Of a DNA stretch of 64,000 nucleotides, positions 26,835 to 37,235 are shown piece by piece. The stretch's first letter is position 1. Each line of letters begins with the position of its first letter. Made by a program: the position numbers and the translations under genes. Below the pieces are notes generated by a model. It had not been told where the DNA came from. It ran no database searches and saw only the letters and a program-made list of their open reading frames with translations. The stretch covers positions 784,001 to 848,000 of the forward strand of contig NZ_CP011032.1 of the NCBI RefSeq assembly GCF_002310815.1, in the 5' to 3' direction. The stretch comes from Pseudoalteromonas tunicata (GTDB taxonomy: Bacteria > Pseudomonadota > Gammaproteobacteria > Enterobacterales > Alteromonadaceae).

Positions 26835-28196
26835 TTAGTTTAAACCACTGTTTATCGCTGTTACATCTTGATCTGAAAGGGTGCCTGCCGCTTGTTTTAA
26901 GCTTAAGGTTGAGATCACATAACGGTAGCGAACTGCAGATAAATTACGTTTTGCATCAAACAAGTTACGTGTACTGAGTAATACATCAACAATAGTACGA
27001 GTACCTACTTCAAAGCCAGCTTCTGTTGCTTGTAATGCACTTTCAGCTGAAACAACTGCTTGTTCTAGTGCTTTAAAAGTTGCGATATCTGACACTACTT
27101 GATTGTAAGAGGTGCGAACTTGTTTGCTCACTAAACGATGTGAAGCTTCTAAATCCTCGGCGCTTGCGACATAAAATGCGCGAGCTTGATTAACTGCAGC
27201 TTGTGTGGCGCCACCAGTATAAAGTGGTAGTGCAAAGTTAAGCCCAATTGAAGTCTGATCGCCTCTTGGTTTATCGTTTGTATTCATTGACCTTGCGCCA
27301 ACTTGAGTGGTGGTATCAACTAAAGAATCACCGTAACTTGCGTTTAAAGTTAAGGTTGGATAATGACCCGCTTTGGCTTGTTCAATTTGCTCATTGGCAA
27401 TATCAAGGGTTACTTTTGCCACTTGTAATTGAATGTTTTTATCTTCAGCTGTTTTGATAAATTCACTTGAAGTTAAATTTGGTTGCACTGTTGAAAACTT
27501 AGTGGTGTTTAATACATTTAACTTTTCGTGATATTTGCCGGTAATTTCACGCAAGTTTTCACGACTAGTTTCAACATTATTATTCGCTACAATTTCACGA
27601 GCAACTGCGTTATCAAATTGTGCTTGTGCTTCATGTACATCGGTACGTGCTGTTAAACCAACGGCATAACGCTGTTTAGTTTGTTCTAATTGACGCTCAA
27701 TCGCGCGTTTTTCGGCTTGGACAAACTCTAAATCATCAAGTGAACTCAGCACTGCAAAGTAGGCATTAGTCACGCGAACAATCAGTTGTTGCTGAGCTAA
27801 ATCATAAGTTGCTTGGGCTTGCATAGATTGCTTTTCAGCAATGTTTAAACTGTTCCAAGATGATAAGTTAAATAATGATTGTTGTAAGGTGATGCCACGG
27901 CTAAAGGTATCGCTTTCTTGGTTTAATTTATAAAAAGCAAGTGTGTCTTCATCTTGAGGATATGAGTTGCTATCAGATTTGCTATAGCCCATGGTCAAAT
28001 TTAATTGGGGTAATAGACTACTCATGGCGCGGTCAATATTAAAACTTTGTGCTTCTTTGTTCGCTTTTGCTTTTAAAACAATAGGATCATTGGCTAAAGC
28101 GATTTGGTAAACTTGCAGTAAGTCTTCAGCAAAACTTGAGGTTGCTGCAAATGTTGCGCTCAAACCGATTAGCGCGCTGAGTAATTTAATTTTCAT
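26835..28196 (-). CDS. tolC: TolC family outer membrane channel
   Basis: A 453-residue outer-membrane efflux and secretion duct. A signal peptide with cleavage after SSFA is followed by DLLQVYQIALANDP, the usual mature start. Two OEP repeats (about residues 25-230 and 235-440) form the trimeric barrel and alpha tunnel. It is divergent from nudF, the same neighbourhood as E. coli tolC. It probably serves several pumps, possibly including the ABC-2 exporter in this window. It is slightly shorter than E. coli TolC, lacking most of the C-terminal tail. Confidence 0.95.
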   Translation of the reverse strand: MKIKLLSALIGLSATFAATSSFAEDLLQVYQIALANDPIVLKAKANKEAQSFNIDRAMSSLLPQLNLTMGYSKSDSNSYPQDEDTLAFYKLNQESDTFSRGITLQQSLFNLSSWNSLNIAEKQSMQAQATYDLAQQQLIVRVTNAYFAVLSSLDDLEFVQAEKRAIERQLEQTKQRYAVGLTARTDVHEAQAQFDNAVAREIVANNNVETSRENLREITGKYHEKLNVLNTTKFSTVQPNLTSSEFIKTAEDKNIQLQVAKVTLDIANEQIEQAKAGHYPTLTLNASYGDSLVDTTTQVGARSMNTNDKPRGDQTSIGLNFALPLYTGGATQAAVNQARAFYVASAEDLEASHRLVSKQVRTSYNQVVSDIATFKALEQAVVSAESALQATEAGFEVGTRTIVDVLLSTRNLFDAKRNLSAVRYRYVISTLSLKQAAGTLSDQDVTAINSGLN

Positions 28197-28377
28197 AGGG
28201 GCTAGCGTCCTTCGACTATTATTCTCTAATTACTTTGATGTTAAACTTTTTTTTTCTAAAGCTAAAAGCCTTTTAAGTAAAACATTAGGCTCAAATGTAA
28301 CAGAATATAAATAGTTCCTGTTGAATGTTCTTGATAGTAAACTAAATGACTATAGGGTCACAGTGTTTAGGTAATAT

Positions 28378-29013
28378 ATGGTTAAAATTTCAACTTTCAA
28401 TGATAAAGATGTTGAATTATTAGAAAAAACGCCACTTTATCATGGTTTTTTTAAAATTGAGCGGTACGGTTTCAAACATAAACTGTTTGCTGGCGGTTTT
28501 AGTGAGCCAATTTATCGTGAAATTTTAGAGCGCGGTCATGCTGTTGCTGTATTACCTTATGATCCTATCACAGACTCAGTATTATTAATCGAGCAGATAA
28601 GAATAGGCGCGTTAGCATCAAAATCAAACCCTTGGTTACTTGAATGTATTGCCGGTATGGCCGACGGTTCGACCGATTATCAACAAGTTGCTAAAAAAGA
28701 AGCTTTAGAAGAGGCGGGCATAGAGCTTACTGATCTTGAATTTATGCTGTCGTATCTTTCAAGTCCAGGCGGTACAACCGAGCGGCTTTATTTATATACC
28801 GCATCTGCAGATTTAAGTCAAGCTGGTGGTATTTTCGGTTTGCCAAGCGAAGGTGAGGATATCAAAGTGCATATTTTGCCTTTTAATGACGCAATGCAAT
28901 TGCTCAATGACGGCACTATAGACAATGCAGCGACAGTGATTAGCTTGCAATGGCTTGCCCTTCATAAAGCAAGTTTATTGAAAAAATGGGCTTTGCAAGA
29001 TCATGCTCAATAG
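28378..29013 (+). CDS. nudF: ADP-ribose pyrophosphatase (Nudix)
   Basis: A 211-residue Nudix hydrolase expected to cleave ADP-ribose to AMP and ribose 5-phosphate. The Nudix box starts at GMADGSTD and ends KEALEEAGI. The metal-binding Glu residues of the EExxE-type core are intact, but the first box Glu is Thr and the box Arg is Lys, deviations from GX5EX7REUXEEXGU. The SSPGGTTERLYLYTA stretch matches the ADP-ribose pyrophosphatase subfamily. It heads nudF-yqiB-cpdA-yqiA, with each gene overlapping the next. Confidence 0.93.
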   Translation: MVKISTFNDKDVELLEKTPLYHGFFKIERYGFKHKLFAGGFSEPIYREILERGHAVAVLPYDPITDSVLLIEQIRIGALASKSNPWLLECIAGMADGSTDYQQVAKKEALEEAGIELTDLEFMLSYLSSPGGTTERLYLYTASADLSQAGGIFGLPSEGEDIKVHILPFNDAMQLLNDGTIDNAATVISLQWLALHKASLLKKWALQDHAQ

Positions 29014-29455
29014 TTCATTGCGGTATCGTCAAAACTTGCCTGCTTTTATGACGTTATGCGAGCAAAATTATTTTCGTATAATGCGTTTAATGCCAAAAGA
29101 TGAAGTGATTGGTACCACCAAGGAAATCGCGGTTGGGTCATTTTGCTATCAGTTAGAAATCAAAACCTCGTCACGATTTACCACCGAAGTGTGTTTTAAA
29201 CAAACTCAAGGCGATGTCATGGGCTTTGTAAGTCCGCAATTGATGGTGCGAATTTATCATGATGCAAGGGTTGCTGAGGTATTTTGCCTCGATTATGTAA
29301 ATCGGGTACGACCTTCTTATCATTATCCTAATCCTCATATGCGCCATAAAGACGAAAAATACCAAATTAATGCGTTTTTATTCGACTGGTTAGATTTCTG
29401 TATTAGTCATGGTCGCTCAACCATGCATTGGGATGTGAATAATGGCTTGGTTTGA
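29003..29455 (+). CDS. yqiB: DUF1249 family protein YqiB
   Basis: A 150-residue protein of the YqiB family, with NYFRIMRLMP near the N-terminus and VFCLDYVNRVRPSYHYPNP in the middle as signatures. The function is unknown. It overlaps nudF by 11 bp and cpdA by 14 bp, so translation is likely coupled. The same gene order occurs in E. coli. Confidence 0.92.
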   Translation: MLNSSLRYRQNLPAFMTLCEQNYFRIMRLMPKDEVIGTTKEIAVGSFCYQLEIKTSSRFTTEVCFKQTQGDVMGFVSPQLMVRIYHDARVAEVFCLDYVNRVRPSYHYPNPHMRHKDEKYQINAFLFDWLDFCISHGRSTMHWDVNNGLV

Positions 29456-30233
29456 TGAGGTATTAAGTATTGATAAGTCGCAATTGCGGTTTGCTCATAT
29501 TAGTGACTGCCACTTATTTGCCGAAGTTAATGAATGTTATTTTGGTGTCAATTGTTGTGACTCGTTACGTTTAGTACTGACCGATTTGGCAGAACAAACA
29601 CTCGACTTTGTCATTTTTGGTGGTGATCTGACTCAAGATCACTCATTAGCATCGTATCAACTTTTTGCTCAATTAGTGAATGAGGCTCAATTGCCTTGTC
29701 CTGTATTGTGGCTGCCGGGAAATCATGATGAGCTTGATTGTTATCAACAAGCATTTTCGATGTTGCCATCTCATGTGATTAGTCGCGCTAAGTGGGTGCA
29801 AAGTCCTAATTTGACTGTTGCCTTGGTAAATAGCAAAGGTCCTACACCTGCAGGTTGGGTTGAGCCCGCGCATTTAACCGAACTGGTATGTAAAATTAAA
29901 ACAGCAGCAGAAAAAAATGTCGTGTTTTGTCATCATCACCCCAAGGCGATAGCAGGTTATCTTGATAAACATATTTTAGAAAATGGTGAATGGTTTTTGA
30001 CTCAATTGGCACAAACCGAGCAAGTGACTACCGTATTTCATGGTCACGTTCACAACGATTATCTGCAACAACATGGTGAACTCTCTATTTATGCCACGCC
30101 TGCCACCTCGATTCAGTTTGTAAAAAACAGTGCTACTTGGCAACAAGAGGATTTAGGGGCGGGGTATCGAATTATCCATTCTAATCAATTGGGTGAAATT
30201 AGCTCGGAAGTAGTATGGCTCGCAAGAAAGTAA
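29442..30233 (+). CDS. cpdA: 3',5'-cyclic AMP phosphodiesterase CpdA
   Basis: A 263-residue metallophosphoesterase that hydrolyses cyclic AMP and so tunes Crp activity. Metal-binding motifs appear in order: ISDCHLF, GGDLTQD, LPGNHDE, FCHHHP and FHGHVHND. Together these provide the dinuclear metal site. It overlaps its neighbours on both sides in the conserved nudF-yqiB-cpdA-yqiA-parE region. Confidence 0.95.
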   Translation: MAWFDEVLSIDKSQLRFAHISDCHLFAEVNECYFGVNCCDSLRLVLTDLAEQTLDFVIFGGDLTQDHSLASYQLFAQLVNEAQLPCPVLWLPGNHDELDCYQQAFSMLPSHVISRAKWVQSPNLTVALVNSKGPTPAGWVEPAHLTELVCKIKTAAEKNVVFCHHHPKAIAGYLDKHILENGEWFLTQLAQTEQVTTVFHGHVHNDYLQQHGELSIYATPATSIQFVKNSATWQQEDLGAGYRIIHSNQLGEISSEVVWLARK

Positions 30234-30778
30234 TTTATATTCACGGTTTTAATAGCTCACCTTTATCTGCTAAAGCACAATTAATCGGTCAATATTTATC
30301 CCAATTTAACCTTGAATATCAGGTACCTTTGTTATCGCATGAACCATTACAGGCTTTAGTAACCTTAGAGCACATGTTAGACTCTAATACTGTATTGATT
30401 GGTAGTTCGTTAGGTGGCTATTTTGCGACTTATTTGTCCCAAAAATATCAATTGCCTGCGGTTTTAGTGAATCCCGCAGTGGCGCCTTTTTTGTTAATGA
30501 AAGATTTTTTAGGCCCACAGTACAATCCATACCAAAATTATCATTATCAATTAACAATGCAGCATGTTGAGCAGCTAAAATCACTTTATTTGCCTGATTT
30601 ACTTCATCCGCAGTTGTTGTGGTTATTACAGCAAAGTGCCGATGAAGTATTAGACTTTCAACAAGCGGTTAAATACTATAATAATTGCCGCCAAGTGCTC
30701 GAATTTGGTGGAGATCATAGTTTTATTGGTTTTGAACGTTATTTTTCACAGATTGTACAATTCCTTAAAATAACGTAA
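30215..30778 (+). CDS. yqiA: YqiA-type esterase (alpha/beta hydrolase)
   Basis: A 187-residue alpha/beta hydrolase of the UPF0227/YqiA type; the E. coli protein shows esterase activity. The N-terminal IYIHGFNSSPLSAKA gives the oxyanion region, GSSLGGYFAT carries the nucleophilic Ser, and GGDHSFIGFE near the C-terminus carries the catalytic His. It overlaps cpdA by 19 bp and precedes parE by 100 bp. Confidence 0.93.
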   Translation: MARKKVIYIHGFNSSPLSAKAQLIGQYLSQFNLEYQVPLLSHEPLQALVTLEHMLDSNTVLIGSSLGGYFATYLSQKYQLPAVLVNPAVAPFLLMKDFLGPQYNPYQNYHYQLTMQHVEQLKSLYLPDLLHPQLLWLLQQSADEVLDFQQAVKYYNNCRQVLEFGGDHSFIGFERYFSQIVQFLKIT

Positions 30779-30878
30779 AAGAATAAGTCAAAGAGACGCG
30801 ATTGGGTCGCAGTTTTTTGCAACCTCAGTCATAGGGCTCAACGCCCATATGCATCAATAAGAGAAAGAACAGCATAAT

Positions 30879-32768
30879 ATGAGTAATCAAGATTATAATG
30901 CAGAGTCGATTGAGGTCTTAAATGGCCTTGACCCAGTTAAGCGCCGTCCTGGCATGTATACCGACACCACCCGCCCGAACCATCTTGGTCAAGAGGTTAT
31001 CGACAACAGTGTTGATGAAGCATTAGCGGGCCATGCTAGTAAAATCGATGTGATTTTGCATGAAGATAATTCCCTTGAAGTACAAGATGATGGCCGTGGT
31101 ATGCCAGTCGATATTCATCCTGAAGAAGGGATCCCCGGTGTTGAGCTTATCCTCACTAAATTACATGCGGGCGGAAAGTTTTCCAATAAAAACTATCAGT
31201 TTTCAGGTGGTTTGCACGGGGTAGGTATTTCAGTAGTAAATGCACTTTCAACGCGCGTAGAAGTCTCTGTTAAGCGCGATGGTCAGCAATATCAAATAGC
31301 GTTTGAGAATGGCGACAAAGTTGAAGATTTAAGCATTACTGGTACCGTAGGTAAACGCAATACTGGTACTTCGGTACGTTTTTGGGCTGATAGCAGCTAT
31401 TTTGATTCACCTAATTATTCAATCAGTAAACTAACGTATTTGCTAAAAGCAAAAGCGGTGCTTTGCCCTGGTTTGCGCATTCGTTTTATTAATAAACAAA
31501 CCAAAGATACTCAAGAGTGGTTTTACGAAGCGGGCTTAAAAGATTATTTAAAAGAATCAATTAAAGGCTATGAAGCCTTGCCTGAAGAGCCTTTTACCGG
31601 CGAGTTTCGCGGCAATACTGAAGGCGCTGATTGGGCTATTTGTTGGTTGCCTGAAGGTGGCGAAGGAATTTACGAAAGTTACGTTAACTTAATTCCAACC
31701 GCGCAAGGGGGCACTCATGTTAATGGCTTGCGTCAAGGTTTACTTGAAGCAATGCGTGAGTTTTGTGAGTTCAGAAATTTGCTACCTCGAGGCGTAAAAT
31801 TAACTCCTGATGATATTTGGGATAAATGTAATTACGTTTTATCGGTTAAAATGCAAGATCCTCAGTTTGCAGGTCAAACTAAAGAAAAATTATCTTCACG
31901 ATCGTGTGCGGCATTTGTATCGGGCGTAGTTAAGGACTCATTTAGTTTATGGCTTAACGAGCACACAGATAAAGCAGAACTACTTGCAGAGTTGTGTATT
32001 AACAATGCTCAGCGTAGGATGCGCGCCGCCAAAAAAGTAGTGCGTAAAAAAATTACCTCGGGCCCTGCATTGCCAGGAAAATTGACCGATTGTAGTACCA
32101 GTGAAACCAGCCGCAGTGAAATCTTTTTTGTAGAAGGGGATTCAGCGGGAGGGTCTGCAAAACAAGCGCGCGACCGCGAGTTTCAAGCGATTATGCCACT
32201 ACGAGGTAAAATCCTTAATACCTGGGAAGTTGAATCAGGGCAAATCCTAGCGTCACAAGAAGTGCACGATATTTCCGTTGCCTTGGGTATTGATCCCGAT
32301 AGCCAAGATTTAACAACCTTACGTTATGGCAAAGTGTGTATTCTTGCCGATGCGGACTCCGATGGGCTGCATATCGCAACACTATTATGTGCGTTATTTG
32401 TAAAACATTTCCCAACGTTGGTAGAAGCTGGGCATGTTTTTGTCGCGATGCCACCACTTTATCGTATTGATTTAGGCAAAGATGTTTATTACGCACTCGA
32501 TGAAGATGAGAAAAACGGCATTCTTGAGCGTATAACAGCAGAGAAAAAACGCGGAAAAGTGAATGTACAACGCTTTAAAGGGTTAGGTGAAATGAATCCG
32601 TTGCAGCTGCGCGAAACGACTATGGATCCAAATACGCGCCGATTAGTACAATTAACCTTTGAAGATAAAGAAAATACGATTGAGATGATGGATATGTTGC
32701 TGGCGAAAAAAAGAGCGCCAGATCGTCGTCAATGGCTTGAAGATAGTGGTGATAAAGCTGAGGTATAA
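30879..32768 (+). CDS. parE: DNA topoisomerase IV subunit B
   Basis: ATPase subunit of topoisomerase IV, which unlinks daughter chromosomes. The 629 residues match E. coli ParE (630). A GHKL ATPase domain with DNSVDEALAG, DDGRGMP and GGLHGVG is followed by a transducer domain and a TOPRIM domain with EGDSAGGSAKQARDR and ILADADSDGLH. The C-terminal RFKGLGEMNP is typical. parC lies about 2 kb further on, separated by a GGDEF gene. Confidence 0.97.
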   Translation: MSNQDYNAESIEVLNGLDPVKRRPGMYTDTTRPNHLGQEVIDNSVDEALAGHASKIDVILHEDNSLEVQDDGRGMPVDIHPEEGIPGVELILTKLHAGGKFSNKNYQFSGGLHGVGISVVNALSTRVEVSVKRDGQQYQIAFENGDKVEDLSITGTVGKRNTGTSVRFWADSSYFDSPNYSISKLTYLLKAKAVLCPGLRIRFINKQTKDTQEWFYEAGLKDYLKESIKGYEALPEEPFTGEFRGNTEGADWAICWLPEGGEGIYESYVNLIPTAQGGTHVNGLRQGLLEAMREFCEFRNLLPRGVKLTPDDIWDKCNYVLSVKMQDPQFAGQTKEKLSSRSCAAFVSGVVKDSFSLWLNEHTDKAELLAELCINNAQRRMRAAKKVVRKKITSGPALPGKLTDCSTSETSRSEIFFVEGDSAGGSAKQARDREFQAIMPLRGKILNTWEVESGQILASQEVHDISVALGIDPDSQDLTTLRYGKVCILADADSDGLHIATLLCALFVKHFPTLVEAGHVFVAMPPLYRIDLGKDVYYALDEDEKNGILERITAEKKRGKVNVQRFKGLGEMNPLQLRETTMDPNTRRLVQLTFEDKENTIEMMDMLLAKKRAPDRRQWLEDSGDKAEV

Positions 32769-32805
32769 CTAAGCTCAATCTTAATAACAATAAAGGGTGA
32801 ACACG

Positions 32806-34725
32806 TTGAATTTATATTTTTATTTACTCAAAACTAGCAATATTGCTGGGCAGTTAATGCTCGCAATGTTGTTTGTTTTTTGTGTAAATATCAACGTGTT
32901 TGCTGAAAATGTTCATGTGCATTGGCTACCGCAAGTACTTGAAAAAGCAGATGAGCTTGATGTAAAAGATCCCTTTCTAGCTTATGAATATTTAAATGAA
33001 GTTAAACAAACACGCTTTGCTGAATTAAATGCATTTGACCAAGCAACAATATTAAATAAATTAGCCAATTACAAAGTTTTTTTGGGTGATTATGAGTTTG
33101 CCAATGAGCTTAATAAGCAAGCGCAAGCTTTGCATCCAGAAATTACTAGTGAGACAGGAATTAATATCGCTTTAATCGAAGGGAGCTTACTGGATATTTA
33201 TGGAAAATCAGCAGAAGCTAAACAGGTTTATCATCGAGCGATAGAGCAAGCTAAAAAAGAAGAAAATACTCAATTACTCGCCGACGGGTATGCTGCTTTA
33301 GCAACCTCTTATGCTTATACATATCAAGATGTTGAGGCTATTCAGTATTATCAAAAAGCCTATAGTTTAGTGAATCAGCTTAATGATGAACTTCAGGTTG
33401 CTTATCTTAAAAGTAACCTAGCAACAACCTATATGAATTTGTACGATTATGATAAAGCCATTGCATTACTTAATGAGGCTATTGTTTATTTTACAGAACA
33501 TAAATTACCATATGATGAAATGCGGTCGCAAATTACTTTATCGCGCTCACTGATGGCGCTGAAACAATATGATAAAGCCATAATTTGTTTTGAAAAAATT
33601 TTAGAGTTGTCGCAATACTTAGGTGAAAAACGGTTTGTTTATTTTGCTCATTTTGGTTTGGCTGAAATCAATTTTAAACAAAAGGAATATGAAGCCGCAA
33701 AGACAGAATTTAAATTAGCTGATGACTACTTTTCATTTATCCAAGACCCTTTTAGTCAGATGATGCATTTTTTATTATCCGCCAGTATTGCTAATCAAGA
33801 AAAAGATACTGTGACAGCACAAAATGCGATTCAAAAGGTTGAAAGTTTTGTCGCCAAGTTAGACCAAAAAGAAAACATTTATTTATTCATTCGCTTATCA
33901 GACCAAAAAGCAAAGCTTTTAGCCACGCTAGGTGATTATGAAGGTGCCTATAATGAAAAGGTCGCCAGTGAAGAATTGCTAACAGAGTACCATTCACAAG
34001 AGCGGGAAGATGCGCGTTCTAAGTACAAAGTGATGTTTGATACTGAGCAAACTGAATTACAAAATAAATTATTACAGCAGAGCAGTTTAATCGATCAGCT
34101 CGCGCTTGAAAAAGCAAAACAAACTGAGCAAATGCAAAAGCTAGTTAATAGCTTATTTGCCGCGATTTTAATTTTGCTAAGCGTATTTGTTTATCGTCAA
34201 GTTAAGGTCAGTAAACGACTTAATCGATTAGCTAATACGGATTCGCTGACTCAATTGGCTAATCGTCGCTATACATTTCATTTTGCAAAAATAGTCTTTA
34301 AAGAAGCTCAAATTGAGCAAAAGCCACTTAGTATTATTATTTTTGATATCGACCACTTTAAACGTATTAATGATAATTATGGCCATCCTTTTGGTGATGA
34401 AGTATTGATGGCGGTTGCTGATAAAGCTCAAGCTGGACTACGCGAACCAGACTTACTCGGTCGGATTGGTGGTGAAGAGTTTATGGTGGTTTTAAAAAAT
34501 ACCCCAATAAATCAAGCTGTAGAAATTGCAGAGCGAATGAGAGAATTAATAGCTCAACTGAGTTTTGCAGCGGCACAGCAGCAAGTTAAGGTCACTGCAA
34601 GCTTTGGTGTCGCACAGTTTAATGTGGATGTTGATGATTTTGGTAGCTTATTTCAACACGCCGATGAGGCCTTATATCGCGCTAAAAATGCTGGACGCAA
34701 CCAAGTGGTGTGTAACAAAGATTGA
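32806..34725 (+). CDS. TPR-GGDEF diguanylate cyclase, membrane-anchored
   Basis: A protein of about 640 residues. An N-terminal hydrophobic segment works as signal peptide or anchor (ends near NVFA). Several tetratricopeptide repeats fill about 45-400, for example at YDKAIALLNEAI and YDKAIICFEKIL. A coiled coil (about 405-445) leads to a membrane helix (about 447-465) and a cytoplasmic GGDEF domain with GGEEF at about 555-559 and an RxxD I-site five residues before it. So periplasmic TPRs probably sense a partner and control cyclic di-GMP synthesis. A GTG at 32797 lies inside the AAAGGG ribosome site; TTG at 32806, eight bases after that site, is the better start. The gene sits between parE and parC. 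Confidence 0.88.
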   Translation: MNLYFYLLKTSNIAGQLMLAMLFVFCVNINVFAENVHVHWLPQVLEKADELDVKDPFLAYEYLNEVKQTRFAELNAFDQATILNKLANYKVFLGDYEFANELNKQAQALHPEITSETGINIALIEGSLLDIYGKSAEAKQVYHRAIEQAKKEENTQLLADGYAALATSYAYTYQDVEAIQYYQKAYSLVNQLNDELQVAYLKSNLATTYMNLYDYDKAIALLNEAIVYFTEHKLPYDEMRSQITLSRSLMALKQYDKAIICFEKILELSQYLGEKRFVYFAHFGLAEINFKQKEYEAAKTEFKLADDYFSFIQDPFSQMMHFLLSASIANQEKDTVTAQNAIQKVESFVAKLDQKENIYLFIRLSDQKAKLLATLGDYEGAYNEKVASEELLTEYHSQEREDARSKYKVMFDTEQTELQNKLLQQSSLIDQLALEKAKQTEQMQKLVNSLFAAILILLSVFVYRQVKVSKRLNRLANTDSLTQLANRRYTFHFAKIVFKEAQIEQKPLSIIIFDIDHFKRINDNYGHPFGDEVLMAVADKAQAGLREPDLLGRIGGEEFMVVLKNTPINQAVEIAERMRELIAQLSFAAAQQQVKVTASFGVAQFNVDVDDFGSLFQHADEALYRAKNAGRNQVVCNKD

Positions 34726-34791
34726 TCATCAGTAATATGTACTTAAGTACGTTTACTGGCAAAAATTAAAAACAAAAATTAGGTAGCTTGA

Positions 34792-37098
34792 ATGAGCGAT
34801 TTAGAAGCTCTGTCGTTACAGGGTATAGAACAATTATCAATGGGGCGTTTTACCGAAGACGCTTATTTGAATTACTCCATGTATGTCATCATGGATCGTG
34901 CCTTGCCACATATTGGCGATGGTTTGAAACCAGTTCAGCGTCGTATTATTTATGCGATGAGTGAGCTTGGCTTGTCTTCGGCTGCGAAATACAAAAAATC
35001 AGCCAGAACGGTGGGTGATGTGCTTGGTAAGTATCATCCTCATGGTGATAGCGCGTGTTATGAAGCTATGGTCTTGATGGCTCAGCCATTTTCTTATCGT
35101 TACCCTTTGGTAGATGGTCAAGGAAACTGGGGTGCCGCTGATGATCCAAAATCATTTGCTGCCATGCGTTATACCGAAGCGCGGCTGTCAAAGTTTGCAG
35201 AAGTATTACTGCAAGAGTTAGGTCAAGGTACCTGTGATTGGACACCTAATTTTGATGGCACTATGGATGAGCCTTTAGTGCTACCAGCCCGATTGCCACA
35301 TATATTACTCAATGGTATTACGGGTATTGCGGTTGGTATGGCAACAGATATTCCACCTCACAATGTGCGTGAAGTAGCCAGTGCCTGCTCGCTATTATTA
35401 GATAACCCTAAAGCTGAATTAGAAGAGTTGCTTGAGCATGTACAAGCACCTGATTATCCTACTGAAGCTGAAATTATTACGCCACGTTCTGAAATTCAAA
35501 AAATTTATCAAACCGGTAAAGGTTCGATAAAAATGCGCGCTATTTACACCGAAGAGCAGGGCGACATTGTGATTACGGCGTTACCGCACCAGTGTTCGGG
35601 CGGTAAAGTACTTGAGCAAATCGCGGCGCAAATGCAAGCTAAAAAATTGCCTATGGTTGCAGATTTAAGGGATGAGTCTGATCATGAAAATCCAACGCGG
35701 ATTGTGATTATTCCACGCTCAAATCGCATTAAAGTTGAGCCTTTAATGGCTCATCTATTTGCCACCACAGATTTAGAAAAAAGCTACCGCGTAAATTTAA
35801 ATATGCTTGGCCTAAATGGCCGCCCACAAGTCAAAGATTTAAAAACAATTCTATCTGAATGGTTGATTTTTCGCCGCGAAACCGTGCGTCGTCGTTTGCA
35901 ATATCGCTTGGATAAAATTTTAGCGCGTTTGCATATTTTAGAAGGCTTGTTAGCTGCCTTTTTAAATATTGACGAAGTGATTGAAATAATTCGTAGTGAA
36001 GACAAACCTAAGCCTGTGCTGATGGAACGCTTTGGTATTACGGATATTCAAGCTGAAGCGATTTTAGAATTAAAACTTCGTCATTTGGCTAAATTAGAAG
36101 AGTTCAAGATTCGTGGCGAGCAAGATGAGTTAAGCCAAGAGCGCGACAAGCTCGAACTCACCTTAGGCTCTGAACGCCGTATGTCGACTTTAATAAAAAA
36201 AGAAATTCAAGAAGCAGCTGAGTTGTATGGCGATGATCGTCGTTCACCTGTGATTGAACGTGCAGAAGCTAAAGCGCTAAGTGAAAAAGATTTAATCCCA
36301 AGTGAAGCTGTTACGGTCGTTTTATCAGAAAAAGGCTGGGCGCGTTGTGCTAAAGGTCATGATATCGATGCCGCAGCGCTCAGTTATCGTGCTGGTGATG
36401 AATTTAAAGCGCTGGCCAAGGGCCGAAGCAATCAGCCTGTGGTCTTTCTAGATTCAAGTGGTCGAGCATTTTGTACTGATGCTCACAGCTTACCAACCGC
36501 CAGAAGCCAAGGTGAACCAATGACCGGGCGCTTTAACATGTCGACCGGTGTCAATTTTGAACATGTAGTAATGGGCGAACTTGATGCGATGTTTTTAATG
36601 GCGTCTGATGCGGGCTATGGCTTTGTTGCGAGTTTTGCTGATTTAGTCAGTAAAAACAAAAATGGGAAAGCCTTGGTGAGTTTATCAACTGGGGCACAAT
36701 TAATCAGTCCGATCAAAGTTAATGACATCACCACCGACAATTGTTTGGCTATTTCAAATGAAGGTCGGATGTTAATGTTCCCACTTCGAGATTTGCCAAA
36801 ACTTGGTAAAGGGAAGGGTAATAAAATTATTTCAATTCCATCGGCCCGAGCAAAAACTCGTGAAGAGTTTGTTTCTGTTATTGCCGTGGTACCAAAAGAA
36901 AGTGCGGTCACGTTACATGCAGGCAAGCGTAAGTTAACCTTAAAGGCTGCTGATTTAGAACATTATTTAGGTGAGCGTGGTCGACGTGGTAATAAATTAC
37001 CTCGTGGTTTACAGCGCGTTGATGCCATAGAAATCGATAATGTTGAGCATTTAGGTATAGATCTACAAGATGATAGCAGTGAATTTCAACTAGATTAA
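34792..37098 (+). CDS. parC: DNA topoisomerase IV subunit A
   Basis: DNA-cleaving subunit of topoisomerase IV. The 768 residues include the winged-helix and tower domains with the catalytic Tyr in [11 protein letters not shown] (about residue 125). The quinolone-resistance region [16 protein letters not shown] is present with Ser and Glu replaced by Ser and Cys-Tyr-Glu context as in wild-type ParC. The C-terminal half (about 500-768) holds beta-propeller repeats. It ends at a strong terminator. Confidence 0.97.
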   Translation: MSDLEALSLQGIEQLSMGRFTEDAYLNYSMYVIMDRALPHIGDGLKPVQRRIIYAMSELGLSSAAKYKKSARTVGDVLGKYHPHGDSACYEAMVLMAQPFSYRYPLVDGQGNWGAADDPKSFAAMRYTEARLSKFAEVLLQELGQGTCDWTPNFDGTMDEPLVLPARLPHILLNGITGIAVGMATDIPPHNVREVASACSLLLDNPKAELEELLEHVQAPDYPTEAEIITPRSEIQKIYQTGKGSIKMRAIYTEEQGDIVITALPHQCSGGKVLEQIAAQMQAKKLPMVADLRDESDHENPTRIVIIPRSNRIKVEPLMAHLFATTDLEKSYRVNLNMLGLNGRPQVKDLKTILSEWLIFRRETVRRRLQYRLDKILARLHILEGLLAAFLNIDEVIEIIRSEDKPKPVLMERFGITDIQAEAILELKLRHLAKLEEFKIRGEQDELSQERDKLELTLGSERRMSTLIKKEIQEAAELYGDDRRSPVIERAEAKALSEKDLIPSEAVTVVLSEKGWARCAKGHDIDAAALSYRAGDEFKALAKGRSNQPVVFLDSSGRAFCTDAHSLPTARSQGEPMTGRFNMSTGVNFEHVVMGELDAMFLMASDAGYGFVASFADLVSKNKNGKALVSLSTGAQLISPIKVNDITTDNCLAISNEGRMLMFPLRDLPKLGKGKGNKIISIPSARAKTREEFVSVIAVVPKESAVTLHAGKRKLTLKAADLEHYLGERGRRGNKLPRGLQRVDAIEIDNVEHLGIDLQDDSSEFQLD

Positions 37099-37113
37099 AT
37101 AATTGAAATTATT

Positions 37114-37141
37114 AAAAACGCTCCTGATGGAGCGTTTTTTT
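37114..37141 (+). terminator. Intrinsic terminator after parC
   Basis: Perfect 11-bp stem AAAAACGCTCC / GGAGCGTTTTT with loop TGAT and a following T-run, beginning 15 bp after the parC stop. Confidence 0.93.
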
Positions 37142-37235
37142 ATGGGTGATATTATTGGCGTACAGTTGTGCGCTAAATAGGATTTATCACATATTAGTAT
37201 TATAATGCTGCCAATTTTAAGAGAGGAGTTAACTT

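Noticed and set aside
30779..30878. Replication origin or DnaA boxes near the topoisomerase genes
   Set aside because: The genes are parE/parC, not gyrB near dnaA, and no DnaA box cluster is visible.
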